Source: Pseudomonas azerbaijanoccidentalis
GTDB lineage: Bacteria; Pseudomonadota; Gammaproteobacteria; Pseudomonadales; Pseudomonadaceae
Direction: 5' to 3'
Assembly: GCF_019145495.1 (NCBI RefSeq)
Contig: NZ_JAHSTU010000001.1
Coordinates: 124,001-188,000 of the forward strand
DNA length: 64,000 nt
Part shown: positions 32,600 to 41,281 of the stretch, one piece after another
Position numbering within the stretch: position 1 is the stretch's first letter
How the letters are laid out: every line of letters starts with the position of its first letter
Made by a program: the position numbers and the translations under genes
Notes under the pieces: generated by a model
What the model was told of the DNA's origin: nothing
The model's input: the letters and a program-made list of their open reading frames with translations, nothing else
Database searches by the model: none

Positions 32600-34441
32600 T
32601 TACTCCGTGCCCGCAGGGTCGGCTTGCAATTTGGTTTCGATCTCTATGGCCGGTTTGGCATCGGGTTTGATCCACCAGGTGGCCGTGCCGATGTCGTATT
32701 TAGGCGAGACCTTCGGGTGGCCGATGTGGTTCCAGTACGCCACGCGCCAGGTTTTGATGTGCCAGTTGGGAATCACGTAATAGCCCCATTGCAGCACGCG
32801 GTCCAGTGCACGGGCGTGGGCCACCAGGCTGGCACGCGAATCGGCGTTGATCAGTTGCTCCACCAGTTGGTCGACTACCGGGTCTTTCAGGCCCATGGAG
32901 TTGCGGCTGCCGGGTTTATCGGCGGCGGCGGTCATCCAGAATTCGCGCTGTTCGTTGCCCGGCGAGTTGGACTGCGGGAAGCTGCCGACGATCATGTCGA
33001 AGTCCCGCGAACGCACGCGGTTGACGTACTGCGAGACGTCGACGCGACGGATCACCAGTTCGATGCCCAGGTCGCTCAGGTTGCGTTTGAACGGCAACAG
33101 CACGCGTTCGAATTCGGTCTGCGCCAGCAGGAATTCGATGCTCACCGGTTTGCCGGTGGCGTCGACCATCTTGTCATCGACGATTCGCCAACCGGCTTCT
33201 TGCAGCAATTGGTAAGCCTTGCGCTGCTGGGTTCGGATCATGCCGCTGCCATCGGTGACCGGGTTCTGGAACGCCTCGCTGAACACCTGCTCGGGAATCT
33301 TGCCGCGGAACGGGTCGAGGATCGCCAGTTGATCAGCGTCCGGCAGGCCGGTGGCGGCCATTTCCGAGTTTTCGAAGTAACTGCGGGTACGCGCGTAGGC
33401 GCCGTTGAACAGTTGCTTGTTGGTCCATTCGAAGTCCAGCAACAGTGTCATCGCCTGGCGCACCCGCACGTCCTGAAACACCGGGCGACGCAGGTTGAAC
33501 ACGAAGCCTTGCATGCCGGTGGGGTTGCCGTTGGGAATCTGTTCCTTGATCAGACGACCTTCGGTAACGGCTGGAATGTTGTAGGCGTTGGCCCAGTTCT
33601 TCGCGGTCATTTCCAGCCAGTAATCGAACTGCCCGGCCTTGAGTGCTTCGAGCGCCACGGTGTTGTCGCGGTAATAGTCCGTGGTCATGACATCGAAGTT
33701 GTAGAAGCCGCGATTGATCGGCAGGTCCTTGCCCCAGTAATCCTTGACCCGTTCATAGCGCACCGAGCGCCCGGCTTTCACTTCGCTGACCTTGTACGGC
33801 CCGCTGCCCAGCGGCACTTCGAGGTTGCCCTTGTTGAAGTCGCGGGTGGCCCACCAGTGCTTGGGCAGCACCGGCAACTGGCCGAGGATCAACGGCAATT
33901 CGCGGTTGTTGCTGTGTTTGAACTTGAACAGCACCGTCAGCGGGTCTTCGGCAACCACGTCCGCGACGTCGTTGTAGTAGCCGCGATACATCGGTGCGCC
34001 GTCCTTGATCAGGGTCTGGAAACTGAACACCACGTCTTCGGCGCGTACTGGATGGCCGTCATGGAAGCGCGCTTCGGGCCGCAGATAGAAACGCACCCAG
34101 TCATTGTTCGGGGCTTTTTCGATCTTGCCGGCGATCAGGCCGTATTCGGTAAAAGGTTCGTCCAGGCTCTGCCGGGCGAGAGTGTCGTAGATCAGGTCGA
34201 TATCGTTGGCCGATACACCCTTGCTGATGAACGGGTTGAGGCTGTCGAAACCGCCGAACCCGGCCTGACGGAATTTGCCGCCCTTGGGCGCGTCCGGATT
34301 GACGTAGTCGAAGTGCTTGAAGTCGGCCGGGTATTTCGGCGGCTCGTTGTACAGGGTCAGGGCATGTTGCGGGGCGGCACTGGCTAGCCCGGCGAACAAC
34401 AGGGCGCTGGCCTGCAAGAGCAGGGCGCTGATGGGCTTCAT
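32600..34441 (-). CDS. nppA2: Extracellular solute-binding protein family 5 (second receptor)
   Basis: This periplasmic receptor of 613 residues has a signal peptide ending ...FAGLASA (~22). SBP_bac_5 motifs include [32 protein letters not shown] and the closing [14 protein letters not shown]. The frame is open to 34579, but ATG 34441 follows GGAGAAAG and overlaps the stop of the preceding receptor gene (ATGA). It is similar throughout to the neighbour at 34438-36270, so the two arose by duplication. YejA-type receptors bind peptides and peptide-nucleotide antibiotics. Confidence 0.9.
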   Translation of the reverse strand: MKPISALLLQASALLFAGLASAAPQHALTLYNEPPKYPADFKHFDYVNPDAPKGGKFRQAGFGGFDSLNPFISKGVSANDIDLIYDTLARQSLDEPFTEYGLIAGKIEKAPNNDWVRFYLRPEARFHDGHPVRAEDVVFSFQTLIKDGAPMYRGYYNDVADVVAEDPLTVLFKFKHSNNRELPLILGQLPVLPKHWWATRDFNKGNLEVPLGSGPYKVSEVKAGRSVRYERVKDYWGKDLPINRGFYNFDVMTTDYYRDNTVALEALKAGQFDYWLEMTAKNWANAYNIPAVTEGRLIKEQIPNGNPTGMQGFVFNLRRPVFQDVRVRQAMTLLLDFEWTNKQLFNGAYARTRSYFENSEMAATGLPDADQLAILDPFRGKIPEQVFSEAFQNPVTDGSGMIRTQQRKAYQLLQEAGWRIVDDKMVDATGKPVSIEFLLAQTEFERVLLPFKRNLSDLGIELVIRRVDVSQYVNRVRSRDFDMIVGSFPQSNSPGNEQREFWMTAAADKPGSRNSMGLKDPVVDQLVEQLINADSRASLVAHARALDRVLQWGYYVIPNWHIKTWRVAYWNHIGHPKVSPKYDIGTATWWIKPDAKPAIEIETKLQADPAGTE

Positions 34442-36270
34442 CGATCTTTCTCCGAAGATTTCAGCCACCACGCGCTCAGGCCCAGGGTGTAGGGCGGCGT
34501 GGTGACAAAGGCGAACCGGTTGCGGTACGCCAAGCGGTGATAATTGAGGTACCAGTTGGGAATGATGTAGTGCTGCCACAGCAGCACCCGGTCGAGGGCC
34601 TTGCCGGCAGCGACTTGCTCATCGCGGGTCTTGGCCGCGAGCAGTTGGTCGAGTAAATGATCAACCACTGGGTTGGCGATGCCGGCGTAATTCTTGCTGC
34701 CCTTGACCGCCACCTGGCTGGAGTGGAAGTACTGCCACTGTTCCAGGCCGGGGCTGAGGGTCTGGTTGAGGGTCATCAAAATCATGTCGAAGTCGAACTG
34801 GTCGAGGCGCTGTTTGTACTGGGCGCGGTCGACCGTACGCAGCCGGGCGTCGATGCCGATGCTGGCGAGGTTCTCGACGTAAGGCTGAAGGATGCGTTCC
34901 AGGTTCGGATTGACCAGCAGGATCTCCAGGCGCAACGGTTGCCCGGCAGCATTCTGCAGACGCTGGCCATTGAGTTTCCAGCCCGATTCGGCGAGCAGGC
35001 CAAGGGCCTTGCGCAGGGTTTCCCGGGGAATGCCCTGGCCCTGGGTTTGCGGCAGGCTGAACGGTTCGGTGAGCAAACGGGCCGGGAGCTGTTCGCGATA
35101 AGGCTTGAGCAGTAGCCATTCATGGCCGACCGGGAGGCCGGTGGCGGAGAACTCGCTGTTGGGGTAGTAGCTCATCGCTCGTTTGTAGGCGTCGCTGAAC
35201 AGCGTGCGGTTGGTCCACTCGAAATCGAACATCAACCCCAGCGCTTCACGAACCCGGGCCTCGGCGAACGTCGGGCGACGGCTGTTCATGAACAGGCCCT
35301 GGGTCTGGGTCGGGATCTGGTGCGGGATCTGCGCCTTGATCACCTGACCACGGCGTACCGCCGGAAAGTTGTAGCCGGTGGCCCAGTTCTTGGCCTGGTG
35401 TTCGATGTAGATGTCGAACTCGCCGGCCTTGAACGCTTCAAACGCGACGTCGCTGTCACGGTAGAACTCGACTTCCATGCGGTCGACGTTGTATTTGCCG
35501 CGGTTGACCGGCAGGTCTTTGCCCCAGTAATCCTTGACCCGCTCGAAGACGAGTTGCCGCCCCGGCGTCACCGAAGTGATGCGATACGGTCCGCTGCCCA
35601 GCGGCGGTTCGAAGGTCGTGGCCTTGAAATCGCGGTCTTTCCAGTAATGCTGCGGCAGCACCGGTAACTCGCCCAGGCGCAGGATCAGCAACGGATTGCC
35701 CGCCCGCTTGAACACGAAGCGGATGCGCTGTGGGTTGAGAATGTCGACCCGCAACACTTCCTGAAGATTGGTGCGGTATTGCGGATGACCTTCCTTGAGC
35801 AGCAAGCGGTAGGAGAACGCCACGTCGTAGGCCGTGATGGGGGTGCCATCGTGGAAGCGTGCTTCCGGGCGCAGATTGAATACCACCCAGCTGCGGTCTT
35901 CGCTGTACTCGACCGACTGGGCGATCAGGCCGTAGCTCGAAGTGGGCTCGTCACCGGACGGCGCGTACTGGCCAGTGCCGACCATCAGCGGTTCGTTCAG
36001 CTCGTTGATGCCATATTGCAGGAAGTTCGGCGTGGCGACCGGACTGGTGCCCTTGAAGGTGTAGGGATTGAGCGTATCGAACGTGCCAAACGCCATCACC
36101 CGCAACGTACCGCCCTTGGGCGCTTGCGGGTTGACCCAATCGAAGTGGGTAAATCTGGCCGGATACTTGAGCGTGCCGAACTGCGCATAACCATGGCTTT
36201 CGCTGATCGTCGCGCTTGCGGTGGAGCTCAAGGCCAGGCTGATCAGGAGCGGGAGCAGGGGACGCTTCAA
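34438..36270 (-). CDS. nppA1: Extracellular solute-binding protein family 5 (first receptor)
   Basis: This is the first gene of the importer operon. The chosen start is TTG 36270, which gives a signal peptide (MKRPLLPLLISLALSSTASA) and 610 residues, matching its paralogue. The frame continues to 36417, but the extra part runs through a REP and encodes no plausible peptide; an ATG at 36369 would put an odd 33-residue tail before the signal sequence. The ribosome site is weak, so the start is uncertain. Motifs are [34 protein letters not shown] and LDRVLLWQHYIIPNW. Confidence 0.85.
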   Translation of the reverse strand: MKRPLLPLLISLALSSTASATISESHGYAQFGTLKYPARFTHFDWVNPQAPKGGTLRVMAFGTFDTLNPYTFKGTSPVATPNFLQYGINELNEPLMVGTGQYAPSGDEPTSSYGLIAQSVEYSEDRSWVVFNLRPEARFHDGTPITAYDVAFSYRLLLKEGHPQYRTNLQEVLRVDILNPQRIRFVFKRAGNPLLILRLGELPVLPQHYWKDRDFKATTFEPPLGSGPYRITSVTPGRQLVFERVKDYWGKDLPVNRGKYNVDRMEVEFYRDSDVAFEAFKAGEFDIYIEHQAKNWATGYNFPAVRRGQVIKAQIPHQIPTQTQGLFMNSRRPTFAEARVREALGLMFDFEWTNRTLFSDAYKRAMSYYPNSEFSATGLPVGHEWLLLKPYREQLPARLLTEPFSLPQTQGQGIPRETLRKALGLLAESGWKLNGQRLQNAAGQPLRLEILLVNPNLERILQPYVENLASIGIDARLRTVDRAQYKQRLDQFDFDMILMTLNQTLSPGLEQWQYFHSSQVAVKGSKNYAGIANPVVDHLLDQLLAAKTRDEQVAAGKALDRVLLWQHYIIPNWYLNYHRLAYRNRFAFVTTPPYTLGLSAWWLKSSEKDR

Positions 36271-36371
36271 ATAAGAAATCCGATCCAGGCGGCTTGGGCT
36301 TTGTGGCCCGTACAGTAACAGCTTGTATGGACAGGAAAAAGACAGGCTTCGAAAGCACTGTCTGGGCATAA

Positions 36372-36450
36372 AAAAAGATCGCAGCCTTCGGCAGCTCCTA
36401 CATGGAATGATGTTCATCCTGTAGGAGCTGCCGAAGGCTGCGATCTTTTC
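36372..36450. repeat. REP pair (family A)
   Basis: AAAGATCGCAGCCTTCGGCA and TGCCGAAGGCTGCGATCTTT face each other between mltD and the importer operon (both minus strand). Confidence 0.85.
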
Positions 36451-36464
36451 AGCGCGGCATCATT

Positions 36465-37907
36465 TTAGTGCGGATTGGACACCGTCAACATCTGGCCGGG
36501 CTTGAGGGCCTGGCCGACACGCGGGTTCCAGCGCTTGAGATGCTGCATTTCAACGTTGAAACGCTTGGCCACGATGTACAGCGAATCACCTTGTTTAACC
36601 TTGTATTGCGATTGCGTCTTCTTGGCTTTGGTCTTGGTGTTGGCCGCCACCACGGTGTTGACGCGACCCGAACTGCGTTTGCTGGTGTCCTGCAAAACCA
36701 GGGTCTGGCCCGGCTTGAGGTTCTTGCCCGAGAGCTTGTTCCAGCGCTGGATGTCCTTGACGTCGACGTTGTTGGCCTTGGCAATGGAACCCAGGTTATC
36801 GCCGCGCTTGACTCGATAATTGCGTTTGGCACTCGCCACGGCCGTGCTGTCGGCGCCATCGAAGACCGGCTTGAGCGGCTTCTTGCTGATCAGCTCGTCT
36901 GGACGCATGGTCTGCAGGCTGGTGGTCAGCAGTTGCGCCTTGGACGTCGGCACCAGCAAATGCTGGGGGCCGTCGATGGTGGTGCGTTGCTTGAATGCCG
37001 GGTTGAGCTGGAACAACTCGTCTTCGTCGATGTTCGCTACCGCAGCGACCTTGGACAGGTCCATGCGCTGGTTGATTTCGACGACCTGGAAGTACGGTTC
37101 GTTGGCAATCGGGTTGAGATTCACCCCGTAGGCTTCCGGCGCCAGTACCACTTGCGACAGGGCCAGCAGCTTCGGCACGTAGGCTTGGGTCTCGGCCGGC
37201 AGCGGCAGGTTCCAGTAGTCGGTCGGCAGGCCAAGCTTTTCGTTGCGCTCGATGGCGCGGCTGACCGTACCTTCACCGGCATTGTAGGCGGCGAGCGCCA
37301 ACAGCCAGTCACCGTTGAACATGTCGTGCAGGCGAGTCAGGTAATCCATCGCAGCGGTGGTCGACGCGGTAATGTCGCGACGGCCATCGTAGAAGCGGGT
37401 CTGGCGCAGGTTGAAGTAACGCCCGGTGGACGGGATGAACTGCCACAAGCCCACAGCATCGGCCCGGGAATAGGCCATCGGGTTGTAGGCGCTTTCAATC
37501 ACCGGCAACAGCGCCAGTTCCAGCGGCATGTTGCGTTCTTCGAGGCGTTCGACGATGTAGTGAATATAGAGGCTGCCGCGTTCGCCGGCGTTTTCCAGGA
37601 AAGAAGGATTGCTGGCGAACCACAGGCGCTGTTGCTCGATGCGCGGGTTGACGCCCACGTTGTCCTGCAACTGGAAGCCCTGGCGCATGCGCTCCCAGAC
37701 GTCCTGCGGGATCTGCGGGCTCGGCTTTTCGCTGAGCCAGATGGGCTTCTGCTTGGCGCGGGCAGCAATGTTCGGCGTATGTGTCGCTTCAGTCTGCGGA
37801 GCGTGGCTGGAGCAGCCCGCCAATGTGGCGGACACAGCCACCGCTATGGCTTGAGCCAAGCGGGTCAATGCGTCTGAATTGATGGACTTACGTATGGATG
37901 ACGACAT
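36465..37907 (-). CDS. mltD: Membrane-bound lytic murein transglycosylase D
   Basis: This 480-residue outer-membrane lipoprotein cleaves peptidoglycan glycan strands. The lipobox is ATLAGC, giving a lipidated Cys near residue 32. The SLT domain (~90-260) carries catalytic Glu138 (LPVIESAYNP) and GLWQFIPSTGR. Two LysM modules follow at ~372-415 (YRVKRGDNLGSIAKANNV) and ~435-478 (YKVKQGDSLYIVAKRFNV), with a degenerate third before them. ATG 37907 is chosen over a TTG at 37931; no good ribosome site is visible. Its place next to gloB and rnhA-dnaQ is the order seen in E. coli as well. Confidence 0.93.
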   Translation of the reverse strand: MSSSIRKSINSDALTRLAQAIAVAVSATLAGCSSHAPQTEATHTPNIAARAKQKPIWLSEKPSPQIPQDVWERMRQGFQLQDNVGVNPRIEQQRLWFASNPSFLENAGERGSLYIHYIVERLEERNMPLELALLPVIESAYNPMAYSRADAVGLWQFIPSTGRYFNLRQTRFYDGRRDITASTTAAMDYLTRLHDMFNGDWLLALAAYNAGEGTVSRAIERNEKLGLPTDYWNLPLPAETQAYVPKLLALSQVVLAPEAYGVNLNPIANEPYFQVVEINQRMDLSKVAAVANIDEDELFQLNPAFKQRTTIDGPQHLLVPTSKAQLLTTSLQTMRPDELISKKPLKPVFDGADSTAVASAKRNYRVKRGDNLGSIAKANNVDVKDIQRWNKLSGKNLKPGQTLVLQDTSKRSSGRVNTVVAANTKTKAKKTQSQYKVKQGDSLYIVAKRFNVEMQHLKRWNPRVGQALKPGQMLTVSNPH

Positions 37908-38006
37908 TGGCTGGAAGTAAGTTCCGGGCAAAAATGTCGGGCGATTCTAGAAAGCGCACCCCCTGCGGTCAACCATTCAGAATTTTTGGACCATCGTGCA
38001 AGGTCT

Positions 38007-38774
38007 TTAGAACGTGTCTTTCCACGCCCTGAGCGCCGCAAAAACCATATCGGGCCGAGAGTTATCGGTGCCGGTCCGTTCGTCCGCTTTTTCTTTAACG
38101 GATGTTTCGCCGGTACGCAAAAACGGATTTGTGCGCTTCTCCAGTGCCACCGTGGAAGGCAGCGTGATGACCCCGGCTTCCCGTTGTCGGGTGACGGTGG
38201 CCAAGCGTTCGAGGGTGTCCGGATTGCCCGGTTCGACGGCGGCGGCAAAGCGCAGATTGCTCAGGGTGTATTCGTGGGTGCAGTAGACTTGCGTCGCCTC
38301 GGGAAGGGCCGCGAGGCGCGACAGCGAGGTGTGCATTTGTTGCGGTGTGCCTTCGAACAAACGCCCGCAACCGGCGGCGAACAGGGTGTCGCCGCAAAAC
38401 AGCAGGCCGCTGTGATAATAGGCAATGTGTCCCAGGGTGTGACCGGGCACGGCGATGACATCAAAATCATGGCCAAGCACGGTAACGTGGTCACCGTCGT
38501 TGAGCGCCACGTCCCGCGCCGGAATGTTTTCGCTGGCCGGACCATAGACCTTCGCGTCCGTCGCTTTCTTCAACTGCTCGACGCCGCCGACATGGTCATG
38601 ATGATGGTGAGTGATCAGAATATCAGTCAGGACCCAGCCAGGATTGGCCGCAAGCCAGTCTTGCACCGGGGCGGCATCGCCCGGATCGACCACGGCGCAG
38701 TGGCGGGTGGCGGGGTCTTGTAACAACCAGATGTAGTTGTCGGTGAAGGCGGGCAGGGCAGTGATCTGTATCAT
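38007..38774 (-). CDS. gloB: Hydroxyacylglutathione hydrolase (glyoxalase II)
   Basis: This 255-residue metallo-beta-lactamase-fold enzyme hydrolyses S-D-lactoylglutathione to glutathione and D-lactate in methylglyoxal detoxification. The metal motif THHHHDH lies at 55-61 (His56, His58, Asp60, His61), with further ligands in VPGHTLGH and CGDTLF. Start ATG 38774 ([10 protein letters not shown]) is the canonical N-terminus; the longer frame runs into the promoter. It is divergent from the methyltransferase gene. Confidence 0.95.
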   Translation of the reverse strand: MIQITALPAFTDNYIWLLQDPATRHCAVVDPGDAAPVQDWLAANPGWVLTDILITHHHHDHVGGVEQLKKATDAKVYGPASENIPARDVALNDGDHVTVLGHDFDVIAVPGHTLGHIAYYHSGLLFCGDTLFAAGCGRLFEGTPQQMHTSLSRLAALPEATQVYCTHEYTLSNLRFAAAVEPGNPDTLERLATVTRQREAGVITLPSTVALEKRTNPFLRTGETSVKEKADERTGTDNSRPDMVFAALRAWKDTF

Positions 38775-38839
38775 CGTCGGATTCGCCAAGCGGAAAACAA
38801 TGGCGCATCTTAGAACTTCCTGGCGCGTTGGAGAATGCA

Positions 38840-39598
38840 ATGACCGATAAAGCGTTCGCTCAAGCTGATCCTGACTGGCTGGCGCTGATCAGCGCGGCTC
38901 GCGAATGGCTGTCCGGACCCCTCGGGCAATTTTTGCTGGATGAAGAACGGCGCATGCTCGAAGACGAGCTTGGGCGGTTCTTTGGCGGTTACCTGGTGCA
39001 TTACGGCCCGTCGGCCCAGACGCCGCCTTCAGCCCCTCAGGTGCAGCGCAACGTGCGCTTGGGCGCGCCGTTGCCGGGGGTCGAGATAGTTTGCGAGGAG
39101 CAGGCGTGGCCGCTCAGCGAGCACGCCGCCGATGTGGTGGTGTTGCAGCATGGGCTGGACTTCTGCCTGTCGCCCCATGGTTTGCTGCGTGAAGCCGCGA
39201 GCAGTGTGCGACCCGGTGGGCATTTGCTGATCATCGGCATCAACCCCTGGAGCACGTGGGGCCTGCGTCACGTATTTGCGCACGACGGACTGGGCAAGGC
39301 CCGCTGCATTTCGCCGTCGAGGGTCGCCGACTGGTTGAACCTGCTGGGCTTCGCGCTGGAGAAACGCCGCTTCGGGTGCTATCGTCCGCCGCTTGCGTCA
39401 CCTGCCTGGCAGACGCGTCTGGCCGGCTGGGAGCGCAAGGCCGGTGACTGGCAGTTGTCCGGCGGCGGCTTCTATTTATTGGTCGCGCGCAAGATCGTTG
39501 TAGGCCTGCGGCCGCTCCGTCAGGAACGTCGCGAACCGATGGGCAAGCTGATTCCGTTGCCGATGGCCAAGGTCAACCGCCGCAATTTCGAACCGTAA
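38840..39598 (+). CDS. Class I SAM-dependent methyltransferase (YafS-like)
   Basis: The protein has 252 residues. The SAM fold is recognisable from [20 protein letters not shown] and [16 protein letters not shown] (motifs II-III), though motif I is degenerate. It corresponds by position to E. coli YafS between gloB and rnhA. GGAGAA precedes ATG 38840. The substrate is unknown. Confidence 0.82.
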   Translation: MTDKAFAQADPDWLALISAAREWLSGPLGQFLLDEERRMLEDELGRFFGGYLVHYGPSAQTPPSAPQVQRNVRLGAPLPGVEIVCEEQAWPLSEHAADVVVLQHGLDFCLSPHGLLREAASSVRPGGHLLIIGINPWSTWGLRHVFAHDGLGKARCISPSRVADWLNLLGFALEKRRFGCYRPPLASPAWQTRLAGWERKAGDWQLSGGGFYLLVARKIVVGLRPLRQERREPMGKLIPLPMAKVNRRNFEP

Positions 39599-39688
39599 TA
39601 CCCCCTTTAATTTTCCGACCGGGTTGCCCCGGTCTCGGGCGTTGTCGATCCATGATCGGCAAGCCACCGTATTTTCTGGATAGATTGC

Positions 39689-40141
39689 ATGAGCGATAGC
39701 GTAGAACTTTTCACTGATGGCGCCTGCAAAGGCAACCCTGGTCCCGGTGGCTGGGGCGCATTGCTGGTGTGCAAAGGCGTGGAAAAGGAACTCTGGGGCG
39801 GTGAAGCCAACACCACCAACAACCGTATGGAGTTGATGGGCGCGATTCGTGGCCTGGAAGAGCTCAAGCGTTCGTGTGATGTGTTGCTGGTAACCGACTC
39901 CCAGTACGTCATGAAGGGCATCAACGAGTGGATGGCCAACTGGAAAAAGCGCGGCTGGAAAACCGCTGCGAAAGAACCGGTGAAAAACGCCGACCTGTGG
40001 AAACAGTTGGACGAGCAGGTCAACCGCCACAACGTCACCTGGAAATGGGTACGCGGGCACATTGGCCATCATGGCAACGAGCGCGCCGACCAGTTGGCCA
40101 ACCGTGGCGTGGATGAAGTGCGCGGTTACAAGCAGACTTGA
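39689..40141 (+). CDS. rnhA: Ribonuclease HI
   Basis: This 150-residue endonuclease degrades the RNA strand of RNA-DNA hybrids. The catalytic set is complete: Asp10 ([11 protein letters not shown]), Glu48 (NRMELMGAI), Asp70 (VTDSQYV), His124 ([10 protein letters not shown]) and Asp134 (ERADQLA). The basic handle region is [16 protein letters not shown]. The dnaQ gene follows after a REP pair. Confidence 0.97.
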   Translation: MSDSVELFTDGACKGNPGPGGWGALLVCKGVEKELWGGEANTTNNRMELMGAIRGLEELKRSCDVLLVTDSQYVMKGINEWMANWKKRGWKTAAKEPVKNADLWKQLDEQVNRHNVTWKWVRGHIGHHGNERADQLANRGVDEVRGYKQT

Positions 40142-40150
40142 TTTTGACTC

Positions 40151-40230
40151 TGTAGGAGCTGCCTCAGGCTGCGTTCTTTTGACTTTTGTTTTCAAGATCA
40201 AAAGATCGCAGCCTGCGGCAGCTCCTACGG
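40151..40230. repeat. REP pair (family A)
   Basis: TGTAGGAGCTGCCTCAGGCT and AGATCGCAGCCTGCGGCAGC face each other between rnhA and dnaQ. Confidence 0.85.
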
Positions 40231-40287
40231 GGAGCATGTTAATATCCGCGTTTTTTGCACGAATGACCCGTTGAGAGCTGAGCACTG

Positions 40288-41046
40288 ATGGCCACCAGAT
40301 CCGTTGTACTCGATACCGAAACCACCGGCATGCCGGTGACCGACGGCCACCGGATTATCGAAATCGGTTGTGTCGAGTTGATCGGTCGGCGCCTGACCGG
40401 CCGGCATTTTCACGTTTACCTGCAACCCGACCGCGAAAGTGACGAAGGCGCCATCGGCGTCCACGGCATCACCAACGAGTTTCTGGTCGGCAAACCGCGT
40501 TTCGCTGAAGTGGCCGAGGAATTCTTTGAATTCATCAAGGGCGCGCAGCTGATCATCCATAACGCGGCGTTCGACGTTGGCTTCATCAACAACGAATTCG
40601 CCCTGATGGGTCAACACGAACGTGCTGACATCACGCAGCACTGCTCGATTCTCGATACGCTGATGATGGCCCGGGAGCGTCACCCGGGGCAGCGCAACAG
40701 CCTCGACGCCTTGTGCAAACGCTATGGCGTCGACAACTCCGGCCGTGAGCTGCACGGCGCCTTGCTCGACTCCGAGATTCTTGCCGACGTCTACCTGACC
40801 ATGACCGGCGGCCAGACGAGCCTGTCGCTGGCTGGCAATGCCTCCGACGGCAACGGTTCCGGTGAGGGCGCGGATAACTCCGCCACGGAAATCCGTCGTC
40901 TGCCGGCCGACCGTCAGCCGGCCCGGATCATTCGTGCCAGTGAAGATGACTTGGCGCAGCACGCCGCGCGTTTGGCAATCATCAGCAAATCCGCTGGTGC
41001 GCCGGCATTGTGGTTGCAGTTGGCGGAGGCGGAGGCCCAGGCGTAG
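40288..41046 (+). CDS. dnaQ: DNA polymerase III epsilon subunit (3'-5' proofreading)
   Basis: This 252-residue protein carries exonuclease residues Asp9, Glu11 (VLDTETTGMP), Asp96 (HNAAFDVGF), His156 and Asp161 (HGALLDSEIL), aligned with D12, E14, D103, H162 and D167 of the E. coli protein. The C-terminal segment after ~185 binds the polymerase alpha subunit. Location next to rnhA is conserved. Confidence 0.96.
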   Translation: MATRSVVLDTETTGMPVTDGHRIIEIGCVELIGRRLTGRHFHVYLQPDRESDEGAIGVHGITNEFLVGKPRFAEVAEEFFEFIKGAQLIIHNAAFDVGFINNEFALMGQHERADITQHCSILDTLMMARERHPGQRNSLDALCKRYGVDNSGRELHGALLDSEILADVYLTMTGGQTSLSLAGNASDGNGSGEGADNSATEIRRLPADRQPARIIRASEDDLAQHAARLAIISKSAGAPALWLQLAEAEAQA

Positions 41047-41054
41047 GCCCTGGG

Positions 41055-41150
41055 AAAAGATCGCAGCCTCGTTTCACTCGTCAGCTCCTACAAGGAAATG
41101 CGTAATCCTGTAGGAGCTGACGAGTGAAACGAGGCTGCGATCCTTTGATC
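41055..41150. repeat. REP-like pair, variant arms
   Basis: AGATCGCAGCCTCGTTTCAC and TCGTCAGCTCCTACA are inverted almost perfectly in TGTAGGAGCTGACGAGTG and AAACGAGGCTGCGATC. The arms are longer than in the standard family A form because a CGTTTCACTCG insert replaces TTCGG in both, showing paired (compensating) change. Confidence 0.8.
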
Positions 41151-41281
41151 TTCAAAAAACCGCACCACTGGCATGCCACGAATGACCCATTTCAGGGCAT
41201 TACGCTCGCCACATCCGCTCCAACCCTCTACCCTGATGTGATTGGCAGGCTCTGGTCTGCCGCCTCAGGACACTGAGCCCC

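Noticed and set aside
36271..36417. N-terminal extension of the first receptor of the Npp-type importer
   Set aside because: It is encoded by REP sequence and places extra residues before an otherwise clean signal peptide.
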